DNA of 64,000 bases from Spirochaetales bacterium. Lineage in GTDB: Bacteria; Spirochaetota; Spirochaetia; CADAEX01. The DNA is taken from positions 1-64,000 of the forward strand of contig JACKPD010000015.1 in assembly GCA_024233785.1 (NCBI GenBank), in the 5' to 3' direction. Position 1 is the stretch's first letter, and every line of letters begins with the position of its first letter. The notes below the pieces were generated by a model. That model was not told where the DNA came from and ran no database searches. It saw only the letters and a program-made list of their open reading frames with translations. Made by a program: the position numbers and the translations under genes. Of the stretch, positions 8,105 through 17,434 are shown in pieces.

Positions 8105-8862
8105 TACGTTCCCTCCCCTGCCGCTCTCTCATCTTTTGCAACCCTTCCGTCGTTAAGCGTAATTATTCTCTTTAGATAGCGCATAACTTTTTCATCATGC
8201 GTCGCGAATATAAATGTAGTTTTAAGATTTTCATTTAAACGGGCCATTGTATCCATTATATTGCGGGAATTTTCAGCGTCAAGATTGGCTGTAGGTTCAT
8301 CAGCCAGTACAAGCTCAGGGTTTTTTACTATTGCTCTCGCGATAGCCACCCTCTGGCTCTGCCCTCCTGAAAGCTGCAGGGGTTTTGAAAAAGCCCTGTC
8401 GGCAAGGCCAACCCATTCCAGTGCATCCATGACAAGCTTTTTCCGCCCGGAAGAGGAGAAGTTTTGAAGTAAAAGGGGAAATTCAACATTCTCATAAACA
8501 GAATATACCGGGAGAAGATTGAAAGTCTGAAAGATAAATCCGATATGATGGTTGCGCAGTCCTGCCGCCTCCCTGTGTGTGAGAGTTTCAACTTTTTTAC
8601 CCATAACAACGGCACTACCGGTTGTCGGGGAGTCAAGAGAGCCAAGTATATTTAAAAGGGTGGTTTTTCCTGACCCTGACGGGCCGACAAGACCGGCAAA
8701 ATCCCCTTTTACGAAGGCAAGGTTTATATTATCAAGGGCTGTCAGGGTCGTAAGTCCGATAGGGTAAATCTTGCTTAAGTTTTCCGTTTTAATAAGATAG
8801 GTGCTGTCTGTCCCGGGTTCCCTAAAGCTTTTTTTCTTATTTTGTCCCGCAAGTTTCTCCAT
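8104..8862 (-). CDS. LolD/MacB-type ABC transporter ATP-binding protein
   Basis: A 252-residue ABC ATPase with Walker A GPSGSGKTT (near residue 60), Q-loop GFIFQTFNLLP, signature LSGGQSQRVAIARA, Walker B LVLADEPTANLD and switch His in FATHDEKV. The FQxFNLLP Q-loop and LSGGQ context are typical of the LolD/MacB/FtsE branch. Start ATG has GGAGAAG upstream; a short Lys-rich N-terminal extension precedes the fold. It energises the two FtsX-type permeases that follow. Confidence 0.93.
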   Translation of the reverse strand: MEKLAGQNKKKSFREPGTDSTYLIKTENLSKIYPIGLTTLTALDNINLAFVKGDFAGLVGPSGSGKTTLLNILGSLDSPTTGSAVVMGKKVETLTHREAAGLRNHHIGFIFQTFNLLPVYSVYENVEFPLLLQNFSSSGRKKLVMDALEWVGLADRAFSKPLQLSGGQSQRVAIARAIVKNPELVLADEPTANLDAENSRNIMDTMARLNENLKTTFIFATHDEKVMRYLKRIITLNDGRVAKDERAAGEGT

Positions 8863-8874
8863 CTTCTTCTCCGT

Positions 8875-10020
8875 TTAATAATTATATATTGTCATTATCT
8901 GAAATCCGTTTCCAGCGGCTGTTATGCCGGAACTGCCGGATATTGATCCGCCGGCATCAGGATTTAAAAAGCCGGAGATGTTGATTGTCCAGCTGTCATA
9001 AACCCGCTGCCACTGAACCGAAATATAATTATCGTTATTTGTAATATCGTAGTAGTAGATTACTGATACCCTGTCCAGCAGGGAAAAAGGATAAACGCCC
9101 TGTGCCCCGATAAACTGCGACCTGATTGATGAGGTGTCATCAAAGACATTCTCCCCTCCTGATGCGCTGAAATATTCACAGAGTATATTTAAACCGTTTC
9201 CGGTATTAAAGGTGTAATCAGTTCCGATTGTCCACATTGTGCTGTATTTCATGAAATCAATATCACTATCCCTATGTGTAACCGCCGCCTCCAGCCACAT
9301 TCCTGTTACAGCGTCAAGCTTTATATCAAACGCATAACTGTTTTCAATAACATTTTCGTCATCCGACATTGCCGACAGGATTTGGCTTCCGGTATAATCG
9401 GCTTTCCTGTGATGAAAACTCAATGCAGCCTCCCCGATTGCAAACGGCACCTGAATACGTCCGCCGGGTTCAAGGGTCTTTTCAGCGGTAGGGGAGGTTT
9501 CCCATCCTTTGATATTTTCATTTCCGTACAGGCCCCAGAGCCATATGTTAGTGTTATTCTGAAAATAGTACCTACCGAGCACTCCGTAGACCCCGTCTGT
9601 AAGCTCAAGCGGGTCGCGCGGGTCAACGTGATCAAACCACTTTACCGGTCTGAATAAAGCTGCAGAACCGAAATTGATCTTCTGCAATCCCGCTCTAAGC
9701 TCAAATCTGCTTCCGGAAAGGCGGGCCCAGATGCGGTACGGTTTTATATCCGCCTCATTTACAGGGTCTTCCCCGTTTTCAAGCTCCGAACTGCCGTAGC
9801 TGTTCAGCGCTATCTGTGAGTCAAGATAGAGCCCCTCCGGAAGTGGCATTTCTATTGTAAGCTCAGGTATATAGCGGTAGCCTAGCTGCGAAACAGGAAA
9901 ATTATCTTCGCCTCCGGTCATCCACCCGGAAATCTGTCCGCGTGAAGAGGCTGACTGCGAGAAAACCATACCTGGTAAAAATGAAAGAAGTAAAAATAAT
10001 ATCCTTGCATTTTTATACAA
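8875..10020 (-). CDS. Outer-membrane beta-barrel protein of the export operon (TTG start)
   Basis: Predicted 381-residue outer-membrane barrel. The first in-frame ATG (10125) would place about 35 charged, Arg-rich residues before the signal peptide and lie deep inside tetR. The TTG at 10020 has GGAGAAGG upstream and begins directly with a textbook signal peptide (YKNARILFLLLSFLPGMVFS). I choose it; it overlaps the tetR stop by 8 bp. The body shows alternating strands and the block GLQKINFGSAALFRPVKWFD then DPRDPLELT, comparable to the GRQ..W.P.D..NP..DP block of the barrel at 456. The protein ends IYNY, an aromatic C-terminus. Probable outer-membrane partner of the ABC/LolA-like system. Confidence 0.7.
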   Translation of the reverse strand: MYKNARILFLLLSFLPGMVFSQSASSRGQISGWMTGGEDNFPVSQLGYRYIPELTIEMPLPEGLYLDSQIALNSYGSSELENGEDPVNEADIKPYRIWARLSGSRFELRAGLQKINFGSAALFRPVKWFDHVDPRDPLELTDGVYGVLGRYYFQNNTNIWLWGLYGNENIKGWETSPTAEKTLEPGGRIQVPFAIGEAALSFHHRKADYTGSQILSAMSDDENVIENSYAFDIKLDAVTGMWLEAAVTHRDSDIDFMKYSTMWTIGTDYTFNTGNGLNILCEYFSASGGENVFDDTSSIRSQFIGAQGVYPFSLLDRVSVIYYYDITNNDNYISVQWQRVYDSWTINISGFLNPDAGGSISGSSGITAAGNGFQIMTIYNY

Positions 10021-10651
10021 CTGCCTTCTCCTTTTCCGCAGCCTTGTCCTCTGCCTGTATCCCGGGCGTACCGGGGGCCGTAATTCCGTAAAAAAAGAAA
10101 TTTGTAAGTTCCATTGCCAGTTCATTCGGAGTACTGTACATTTTAAGCAGCTCCTCGTCCCTGGTCATTTCCGTTAAGTGATTCAGGAAATAGATGATAA
10201 ATTCAGGCTTGATGTCGCGCCTTATCTCTCCGCTCTCCCTTGCCGACCTGAAGCTTTCAAGCACTTCTTTCGCGGATTTTTCCCTGATTTTTTCCAGATA
10301 TAAAGCTATCTCCGGGTTGGGATTTAAAACCAGGTCAGTGAAAAATTCCTTTCCCATCATCTCTGTCTGTTCGTTCTTGAGGACAAGGATAAGCTTAACC
10401 TTCTCTGTGAAGGGAACAGGCTTTTCCATGATTTTACGGTATTTTTCCATCTGAACGGAAACAAGGTTATCAATAAGATCCTTAACCAGGTGAGTTTTAT
10501 TTTTAAAGTATTTATAGAATGTCATTTTGCTCACACCGGCTTTTAAGCATATTTCCTCTACAGTTACACGGCTTATACCGAATTTCATGAATAGTTCATA
10601 GGCTGTATCTTTCAGAGCTCTGTATTTTTTATTTTTTTCTCTTTTCTCCAT
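10013..10651 (-). CDS. TetR-family transcriptional regulator
   Basis: A 212-residue TetR/AcrR repressor. The N-terminal HTH spans about residues 8-55 with the family signature VTVEEICLKAGVSKMTFYKYFKNKTHL; the rest is a helical ligand-binding and dimerisation domain without obvious family identity. It is the first gene of the coupled operon running to 4924, so it most likely autoregulates the whole envelope-export operon. Start ATG at 10651 follows GGGGCAG. Confidence 0.9.
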   Translation of the reverse strand: MEKREKNKKYRALKDTAYELFMKFGISRVTVEEICLKAGVSKMTFYKYFKNKTHLVKDLIDNLVSVQMEKYRKIMEKPVPFTEKVKLILVLKNEQTEMMGKEFFTDLVLNPNPEIALYLEKIREKSAKEVLESFRSARESGEIRRDIKPEFIIYFLNHLTEMTRDEELLKMYSTPNELAMELTNFFFYGITAPGTPGIQAEDKAAEKEKAVV

Positions 10652-10717
10652 GCTGCCCCGTTTATAATTACCTGCGGCATAATACTTACGCAGATATCAT
10701 AAATATACGTTTTACAT

Positions 10718-10747
10718 ATTATTATTCATTAATCGTATAGTTGTCAA
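10718..10747 (-). promoter_or_regulatory. Promoter of the tetR-export operon with flanking inverted arms
   Basis: On the minus strand TTGACA (10747-10742), an 18-base spacer, and AATAAT (10723-10718). TATACG (10739-10734) and CGTATA (10708-10703) form inverted arms that bracket the -10, which is a possible TetR operator with widely spaced halves. The promoter is well supported; the operator is speculative. Confidence 0.6.
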
Positions 10748-10830
10748 GAAAAAAATATCCCCTGCAGCAGATATTTTTAAGAAAGAGTGGATTGTGCGTA
10801 TTATGTTAATTTAGAAATGATAAACTGAAT

Positions 10831-12870
10831 CTACTTTACAAAAAGCGATGTCCTGATTTTTCTTATAAGACTTACCTTGCTGATACTGATACTGACTTCA
10901 CTGTCATCCTGGAGTAAAACTCCTTTGAGATAATAGTTATTACCATCTTTCTCCAGCTTGTCCGGTTTTATAAGTTTCTTGACAAGTTCGCCTTCTGGGC
11001 CGGTTTCAATTATTTCGGCAAGAAAACCCCTGCTTCCCGCAATCTGTTCGGCAATTCTTACCTTGCCGTTATAATCAAGTCCCTTTGCTTCTGTCTTTTC
11101 GTACCTGGCTATGCCTTTAGAGATTTGCTCTGGAAAAAGAATAAGTTTTCTTTCAACACGCTCAGATATTACCTCTTTCTGTTCGGAATTTAATTTTGAA
11201 TCCTCAATTTTTTTTCTTATCTCATCCGAATCAGGATCTACAGATTCAGGGACAGGGTAAAACGGCTTGTTATAATCAAGCTCCAAAGCGGTTATATTCT
11301 GAAGCGCCAGCACATCATCCGCCAGGGGCTCGGGCTGGCAAGCTTTTTTCTCATCATTTTCTACATAACCCGGGACAAGTGAATCAGGCGAAGGGAGGTT
11401 GTCGATTCCCGATTTTCTGAATGCCTCAAAAAGGGCAGGAATGTTTTTCTGGTTTACAAGGTATACACCTTCAGCAAGTTTTCTGCACAGATTCGAACTG
11501 AAGTGGCCGGAATTATCAATAATATTTCTTTTTTTCTCATCAGCAACAAGAACAACCCCGTTGTAAAAGGTAAGACTGTTATATTCCTTTTCCCAGTTTT
11601 CCATTGAAAACATTATATTCTGGGGAACCGAAAAACCCCCAAGCCGGTTAAACAGTGAAGCGACTGCGGCGCAGTTATAACCTGATTCAAGAGCCCGGAG
11701 AAAACTCTCCCGGGAGAAAAAGAAATAAACCATTTCGGAATATCTTTTTATGTCAGCTGAGAGAGCAAGCAGCAAACCGTCCTCAAAAGAGATATTTTTC
11801 GAAACATGGATATCAAAGTTCGGCTGAATTACAAAGTTGTTTCTTCCTGAAGTTTCACTTCCGGATTCCGGCAGAAAAGCTGTAACAGAGGGATTCGGAA
11901 AGTATATATCGCCTTCATTTTCAAGAAAACCGAGTCCGCACATTATTGTAATTATATGTTCGATTTTATCAGGCAGCGGCTGAGAGTTTCTTATAAAGAG
12001 CAGCTCAATAATTTTTATCAGCGATTTTTTGTTGAATCCTTTTCCAGTGCTGATGAGCGTTTTAAGGAGCCCTTCAATAAAAGTTGTATATAACCTGTAA
12101 TCTTTTGAAAAAGCAGCCCCGATACAGAGTTTTTTTCTTTCTTCAGGGGAAAGCTCAGAGAGCTCCTTCCATCTGTCAGGGACAGGCTGAAAGTAATCCC
12201 CGACCTGTTTTACAAGACCAAGGCGCCTGAAAATCATTCTGATGATATCTACCCTGATCTCCGGATTTACGGCGAGCTGGTCCGGAAATATAGTTTTAAG
12301 CTCTTCTGTTACCTTTTTCCTGAAATTCCCGTCAAGTTTAAGAATCTGCCCCTGTCTGAGCAAATAAGAGAAAACAGAAAAAAGGAGAGGGTCGTTGAGC
12401 CACAGTGCATCTTCCGCTGCGGTTTCACGCGGCACGGCTGATGATGGAATAATTATTTCAGGATTGATTATCCTTTCTTCAAGTATATCATCGAGAATCG
12501 GCGAAATAATCAGCAGGGGATAATCCCCGCTGCTCTCATCAGTGCAGATAAGCATTCTCTCTTCAAGGTTCTGCAGATGAAGGCAGAAGTCATAATAATT
12601 TTTTTTATCAGCAAAAAACTGGTAGAGGCTCTTGATTTTTACCGGCCCTAAAATGCTTAATGCGGTAAGTACTGCTGCGTCATTTTTATCAATAAGCGAA
12701 ATAATTTTTTCAATATTTTTTTCTCTGCTGAAAAATACTGCCAGTTCATCAATAAGTGTATGCTTGTTAAAAGGGGTTTTTACATCACCAAGATAATTCC
12801 TCATCAGATCAAAAAAGATCTGCTCATGCAGTGATATTACAATTTTTTTCCATTTTTCAATATCTGCCAT
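10831..12870 (-). CDS. XPB/Ssl2 helicase-associated domain protein (XPB partner)
   Basis: A 679-residue cytoplasmic protein without helicase motifs. Its centre (about residues 335-430) matches the helicase-associated C-terminal domain seen in actinobacterial partners of bacterial XPB: FVIQPNFDIHV, then SRESFLRALESGYN and a PQNIMFSMENWEKEYNSL block. The N-terminal half is helical with winged-helix-like repeats; the C-terminal 120 residues include EQISKGIARYEK and a small beta-rich tail. In Mycobacterium the equivalent gene sits beside XPB; here the XPB helicase is 16 kb away at 28811. Its ATG overlaps the stop of the upstream acyltransferase (TAATG). Role in DNA repair or transcription-coupled processes is inferred. 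Confidence 0.75.
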   Translation of the reverse strand: MADIEKWKKIVISLHEQIFFDLMRNYLGDVKTPFNKHTLIDELAVFFSREKNIEKIISLIDKNDAAVLTALSILGPVKIKSLYQFFADKKNYYDFCLHLQNLEERMLICTDESSGDYPLLIISPILDDILEERIINPEIIIPSSAVPRETAAEDALWLNDPLLFSVFSYLLRQGQILKLDGNFRKKVTEELKTIFPDQLAVNPEIRVDIIRMIFRRLGLVKQVGDYFQPVPDRWKELSELSPEERKKLCIGAAFSKDYRLYTTFIEGLLKTLISTGKGFNKKSLIKIIELLFIRNSQPLPDKIEHIITIMCGLGFLENEGDIYFPNPSVTAFLPESGSETSGRNNFVIQPNFDIHVSKNISFEDGLLLALSADIKRYSEMVYFFFSRESFLRALESGYNCAAVASLFNRLGGFSVPQNIMFSMENWEKEYNSLTFYNGVVLVADEKKRNIIDNSGHFSSNLCRKLAEGVYLVNQKNIPALFEAFRKSGIDNLPSPDSLVPGYVENDEKKACQPEPLADDVLALQNITALELDYNKPFYPVPESVDPDSDEIRKKIEDSKLNSEQKEVISERVERKLILFPEQISKGIARYEKTEAKGLDYNGKVRIAEQIAGSRGFLAEIIETGPEGELVKKLIKPDKLEKDGNNYYLKGVLLQDDSEVSISISKVSLIRKIRTSLFVK

Positions 12871-13691
12871 TATTCCTTATCCCAGATCTCAAATCTTGAT
12901 TTTATAAAATCAATTGTCATTTCGTGTTCTTTTTTGCCTGCGCCGTCTATGGTTATAGCCTCTCCGAAATCAACATAAACTGTCCGATGGGGGTATATGT
13001 ACCCCATTGTACTGAAGGTTTTACCGTTTTCCCAAAAGTCGGTCTTAAGCGCGGCCGGGATGACCTGGACACCGGCCCTTTTTGCAAGCTTGATTCCAAG
13101 TGAATTAAATTTTTCAGGATCAAAGACAGACCTTCTTGATGCCTGGGGAAATATAATGACAGAGCGCCCGCCGGCAATAAGTTCTGCCCCTTTGGAAAGC
13201 ACCCGGTCAAGGTCTTTTCTGGGTTCCTTTCTCTCAACATCGATCGGGTCAAGGGATTTCATTACCGGGCCGAATATGGTATTTGTAATCAGGCTTCTCT
13301 TTACAACAAATGTCGCATCCCTGATTATACCGATTACACATGGAAAAAGGGCTGTTTCAAGTGTGCTCATGTGATTGGCGACAATTACGGCAGGCCCACT
13401 GCATGCCCTTAAGTTGTCAAGGCCGGTTATCACAAGCTTTCCTCCGGCTTTTTCAATACTTCTCAGGACTGTGAAACTGCTTTTGATAAGCTCACGCGGA
13501 GTAAAGATATCTTTCAGGGCTTTCCTTCGTGCCGAGAGGATGACGTTAAGAAATCTGCCGTAAAAAGCCGCAGACCTGACAAATGAAAGCCTGCCTTTAC
13601 CCCGGCTCCCTTTCCCCTGCCCCTGAGAGGTGATATAGCTGTTTCCAGAAAAGAGTTTTTCTATATATGAGAAATCATTGTCTTGTTTCAT
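12870..13691 (-). CDS. PlsC-like 1-acylglycerol-3-phosphate acyltransferase family protein
   Basis: A lysophospholipid acyltransferase-family protein of 273 residues. The acyltransferase motif appears as NHMSTLE (His107, Glu112), i.e. HX4E rather than HX4D. Later blocks KSLDPIDVER (glycerophosphate-binding region) and IIFPQASRR (where EGTR is usual) are recognisable but divergent. An upstream in-frame start at 13745 exists, but neither start has a ribosome site; 13691 lies 10 bases after TATACT (13707-13702), so a nearly leaderless message from 13691 is plausible. Start is therefore uncertain. Likely acts at the inner face of the membrane in phospholipid synthesis or remodelling. Confidence 0.78.
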   Translation of the reverse strand: MKQDNDFSYIEKLFSGNSYITSQGQGKGSRGKGRLSFVRSAAFYGRFLNVILSARRKALKDIFTPRELIKSSFTVLRSIEKAGGKLVITGLDNLRACSGPAVIVANHMSTLETALFPCVIGIIRDATFVVKRSLITNTIFGPVMKSLDPIDVERKEPRKDLDRVLSKGAELIAGGRSVIIFPQASRRSVFDPEKFNSLGIKLAKRAGVQVIPAALKTDFWENGKTFSTMGYIYPHRTVYVDFGEAITIDGAGKKEHEMTIDFIKSRFEIWDKE

Positions 13692-13868
13692 GGTAAATGA
13701 CAGTATATAAAAAAACCCTTTATTATTCCACCCCCGGCAATTCATTAAGATAATTTAACAGCAGCAGACTTTTCATAAATAACGATAAAATGTTACTATC
13801 AATACGCTTTTTCCATAATGAATAAAAATTCGGGTACCGGAACAAAAAAATAATCCTGGAGGATCAGT

Positions 13869-14447
13869 TTGAATCTGTTTTACATCTTCGGTCTTGCTCT
13901 CGCATTGTCTATGGACGCCCTTGCAGTCTCTGTGGTTAACGGTTTTATCATAAAACAGCTTAAATTCAGGTATGCATTCAGGATCGCTTTGTCCTTCGGA
14001 CTCTTTCAGGGCCTTATGCCGTACCTGGGATGGAGTGCGGGACTTTATTTCAGGAGCTACATCGAGCATATTGACCACTGGATCGCGTTCTTTCTTCTTT
14101 CGGCAATCGGTATTAAGATGATTTACGAGTCCAGTTGTGTAAAAGGCGATGTCTGCGAGGTAGGCTCAGATAAAAAAAACTGCCTCCATATGGGAACACT
14201 TCTGACACTTTCAGTCGCGACAAGCATCGATGCCCTTGCCGTGGGTTTGAGTTTTTCAATCCTGAACATAAATATTGCACTTCCCGTTATGATAATCGGC
14301 GCAGTAACTTTTATAGTATGCCTTGCCGGGGTCTATATAGGGGACAGGGTAGGACATATTTTTGAGGACAAGCTTGAGATAGCCGGCGGTGTTATCCTTA
14401 TCCTGATCGGAATTAAAATCCTGCTTTCGCATTTACTTTCAATTTGA
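13869..14447 (+). CDS. mntP: Manganese efflux pump MntP
   Basis: A 192-residue, six-helix inner-membrane protein with the two MntP repeat motifs LALSMDALAVS (Asp16) and SVATSIDALAVG (Asp121), whose acidic residues form the Mn2+ path in this family. The start is TTG with GGAGG at a normal distance (CTGGAGGATCAG), and no in-frame ATG lies nearby. A short cytosolic loop has three extra cysteines (CVKGDVCEV..KKNC). I looked for an Mn riboswitch in the 120 bp upstream and did not recognise one. Confidence 0.92.
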   Translation: MNLFYIFGLALALSMDALAVSVVNGFIIKQLKFRYAFRIALSFGLFQGLMPYLGWSAGLYFRSYIEHIDHWIAFFLLSAIGIKMIYESSCVKGDVCEVGSDKKNCLHMGTLLTLSVATSIDALAVGLSFSILNINIALPVMIIGAVTFIVCLAGVYIGDRVGHIFEDKLEIAGGVILILIGIKILLSHLLSI

Positions 14448-14510
14448 TATTTCGGATCAGCAAATTAGAAAAGAAAAAATAAGTAATGTATTTTGAGAAT
14501 TCTCCCTGCA

Positions 14511-15398
14511 TTATCCTTGTTCTCTGCTATATAAACGATTAAAAACCTGAATTAGTGCACTTGTATCTAAATCACCAATTCCCTGGGTCTGGGCTATCCG
14601 GTTATAGTACTGTATAGTTGAAGAAATAACGGGCGGAGCACCTGCAAAATCAGCCATTTCTATTCCCAAACCAGCATCTTTACATAAAAGATCTATAGGA
14701 AATATCGGGGTAAAATCATTGTCAACAATTTTTTTCCCGCATTCCATAAACAAACCGCTTACTGTAGCCGCACCGCTCGATGCTATTACATCAAATATCT
14801 TCTTCCGCGGCATCCCCATTTTATCAGCTATAGCAAACATCTCTGCAGTAATTGCATTAATTGCAGAAAACATCAGCTGGTTAAGTAATTTCAAAGTATG
14901 TCCTGATCCGCTTGTTCCAACATGTACAATTTTCGCGGCAAACGTTCTTAACACCGGTTCAACTGTTTTCAACAATACTTCATCTCCTCCAACAGGCAGA
15001 ACCCACTTGCCAAAACTTGCAGGCCGCCCGAGAACAGGGGCATCCAGATATCCTCCATTTCTGGAAAGACACGCTTCATAGGCTTTTTTTGTTATCTGCG
15101 GATCTACTGTACTTGTATCAATAACTATGGCACCTTGCCTAAGAGTTTCAAACAGACCCTTATCACCCCACAAAACATCATGAATATTCTTGGGCGCCGG
15201 TAAAGACAATATTGTCAACTGCGCACGGAGTCCGACATCACGCGGAGAATTTACCAGTTCAGCCGCAGACTCTTTGATGGTTTTCTGCGAAGCAGGAGAT
15301 GGATCATAAGCAACAACAGGATACTCCGCGTCAACAAGCTGCCGCAGAATAATTCTGCCCATATTACCAACACCAATAAGTCCTACAGCCTGTTTCAA
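14511..15398 (-). CDS. 3-hydroxyisobutyrate dehydrogenase-family oxidoreductase
   Basis: A 295-residue NAD(P)-dependent beta-hydroxyacid dehydrogenase. Rossmann motif GLIGVGNMG at residues 6-14; substrate block DAPVLGRPASFGKWVLPVGGD in place of the usual DAPVSGG; catalytic lysine in GHTLKLLNQLMF. Probable reaction: oxidation of a short 3-hydroxy acid or a tartronate-semialdehyde-type interconversion. It begins immediately after the phosphodiesterase gene and is the last gene of the LacI-controlled cluster, so it likely handles an intermediate made by the LarA-family and epimerase enzymes (inference). Confidence 0.85.
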   Translation of the reverse strand: MKQAVGLIGVGNMGRIILRQLVDAEYPVVAYDPSPASQKTIKESAAELVNSPRDVGLRAQLTILSLPAPKNIHDVLWGDKGLFETLRQGAIVIDTSTVDPQITKKAYEACLSRNGGYLDAPVLGRPASFGKWVLPVGGDEVLLKTVEPVLRTFAAKIVHVGTSGSGHTLKLLNQLMFSAINAITAEMFAIADKMGMPRKKIFDVIASSGAATVSGLFMECGKKIVDNDFTPIFPIDLLCKDAGLGIEMADFAGAPPVISSTIQYYNRIAQTQGIGDLDTSALIQVFNRLYSREQG

Positions 15399-17360
15399 TT
15401 AGTCCTCCTTTGCTTTGAACTGCATAAAATCCTGACAAATACCCCCCTCCGAATCTTTGGGACAGGGAATACCCAAAAGCCATGCAATTGTCGGTGCAAT
15501 ATCGATAATATCCATTGTTAATTTACGTTTTTTTGACGGAAGATTTTTACCTGAAATAATAATTGCAGCTTCCATCTCTTTTATACCGGGGAGAGTCACA
15601 TGTGCGCCGGAAAAATGACGACCTAAAATTGAAGGCTCGTGTTCTTCCGGATTTGGGATCATACGTTCAGTACCATCTGCATATTTAACGGCAGCAGGAT
15701 AGATAAAAGTATTTGCAAGAAAACCGGGTTTAAATGCAAATAAAACATCTCCAATTCTGTCCCATCCAGGTCCCTCAAATGTACCCAGAGTAGAGGCTTC
15801 CTGTTTGGTTAATACCGCTGCCATGGCTTGTTCCCCTGTTACAGGATCCTTTATACTGTATAGGGCTTTTTTGATTTCTTCCTGAACTTTTTCATAATCT
15901 TCAATCTCAACGATCCCCTGTGGATCCCTTCCTTTCAAGTTAATAAAAATATGGGCATGGGACGGTTCAAGCGGATGACATTTTGTTTTTTTCCAGTTTA
16001 CTTCCATCCTGCCTGTTTCTGAATCGGTATTATATGAAAGCAATCCTGCTTTTGCCAAAAAAGTTTTAAGATAAGGATTCCAGTCATTGTGTGTAAATCC
16101 ATGATCAGATACAGCAACAACAAGAGTCTCATCAAGATTTACTGATTCAAGGATTTTACCGATATTCCTGTCAATCTGTTTGTATGCAAGGCGTATGTTG
16201 TCAAAACACATATTATATTTTTCAGGGTCAAAGAGTTTACTCTCGGGAACAATTCCTCCATACAGAACATGCTGTACATGATCAACAGTACCTACCCAGG
16301 AAAAGGCAAGGTCCCACTGTTTATTTTTCAGTACATATGTTGTTGCATTGCCCCACCAGTCGGCATGGGTCTGCAATTGATTCATATAATGGGACAGCTC
16401 AACCCACTGGTCCATATAAGCCCAGGGGTCATCAACCTCGAGATATGGTCCGACTTCTTTTTCCAATTCCCCGGTCAACTCAGGAGGTGAGGTATAAGAT
16501 TCGGCTGTATTAATAGCCCAGGCAAACAGCTTACAGGTCTTTCCATCAGATGACAAATCGATAAGTTCAAATCTGAATCTCCCCTTTCTTTTATGGCCAT
16601 CTCTGTCGGTAAAAACCTCATATTGCAATTCACTCTTTTCAGACACGGCAAGTTCGGCAATTGGTTTATCATCAGTTTTACTTTTGAATATTTTTACGCT
16701 GTCATATCCCTCTCCAGTTTTCGAAATAATCAGGACATGGTAGGAGAGACCCTTGGCATAAACCGGAGGAACTTCAATTGAAAATTCAAGAGGCTGAAGT
16801 TTTGATTCTGCAGCTTTTTCCCGGTCTGAAGCCGGTTTTGGAAAAATCTGTACTGCGCGGCCGGGAATTTGATTGCAAAAATGTTTTTCCGTAGAATAGA
16901 AAGAGCTGCTGGCAATATCCCAGATAGGCATATAAAAATACCTGAAAGGAGGGTTTAACGAGGCTGCTACCTGAATGCAATTTTTGTAAGCACCTATCGG
17001 CCAGGTTACCGGCCAGTTTATCAGGGCTGTTTTCAATCCGTTATCTCCGGCAACTTCCCATAATGTCTGGGCAAGAAGCATTCTTCGGTCAAAAGAAGTA
17101 TGCCAGTTATCCAGCTCTTCTCCCGGAAGTTTAACCATCAGACTGGGAATCCCTGCTGTTCCAGGCCCGGCGCCGGTAACAATGGCAGACCAGGCAGCAG
17201 CGGTAAGAGGCGGAAAAACTGTCTTTACGCGTGAAAATATTCCCTGGCCCATTAATTTTTTGATATGGGGTAATGAACCTTCCTCAGAAAATTTAATAAG
17301 CAAGTCCGGCAATGCCGCATCAAGACCCAAAACAAGTAATTTTTTATATTGTGTTCCCAT
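15399..17360 (-). CDS. Alkaline phosphatase-superfamily phosphodiesterase/nucleotide pyrophosphatase
   Basis: A 653-residue metal-dependent phosphodiesterase-family enzyme. Conserved blocks: VLGLDAALPDLL (metal Asp), FPPLTAAAWSAIVTG (nucleophile Thr region), VGTVDHVQHV and AVSDHGFTHND (two-metal site), and SGAHVTLPGIKE near the C-terminus. ATG 17360 is chosen over an upstream in-frame start at 17396 because AAGGAG sits 7 bases before it. No signal peptide, so it is probably cytoplasmic, which is common for the bacterial AlP-core members linked to catabolic operons. Substrate unknown. Confidence 0.82.
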   Translation of the reverse strand: MGTQYKKLLVLGLDAALPDLLIKFSEEGSLPHIKKLMGQGIFSRVKTVFPPLTAAAWSAIVTGAGPGTAGIPSLMVKLPGEELDNWHTSFDRRMLLAQTLWEVAGDNGLKTALINWPVTWPIGAYKNCIQVAASLNPPFRYFYMPIWDIASSSFYSTEKHFCNQIPGRAVQIFPKPASDREKAAESKLQPLEFSIEVPPVYAKGLSYHVLIISKTGEGYDSVKIFKSKTDDKPIAELAVSEKSELQYEVFTDRDGHKRKGRFRFELIDLSSDGKTCKLFAWAINTAESYTSPPELTGELEKEVGPYLEVDDPWAYMDQWVELSHYMNQLQTHADWWGNATTYVLKNKQWDLAFSWVGTVDHVQHVLYGGIVPESKLFDPEKYNMCFDNIRLAYKQIDRNIGKILESVNLDETLVVAVSDHGFTHNDWNPYLKTFLAKAGLLSYNTDSETGRMEVNWKKTKCHPLEPSHAHIFINLKGRDPQGIVEIEDYEKVQEEIKKALYSIKDPVTGEQAMAAVLTKQEASTLGTFEGPGWDRIGDVLFAFKPGFLANTFIYPAAVKYADGTERMIPNPEEHEPSILGRHFSGAHVTLPGIKEMEAAIIISGKNLPSKKRKLTMDIIDIAPTIAWLLGIPCPKDSEGGICQDFMQFKAKED

Positions 17361-17434
17361 TAAAGAACTCCTTAAGTCAAATCGTTTTTTATACATACAG
17401 AGCGCCTCTGGTTGTCAGATCTGACATGCTGAAA

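Noticed and set aside
13746..13868. Possible manganese (yybP-ykoY) riboswitch before mntP
   Set aside because: I could not find the conserved loop sequences, and the leader is short; only a weak CATAAT -10 is present.
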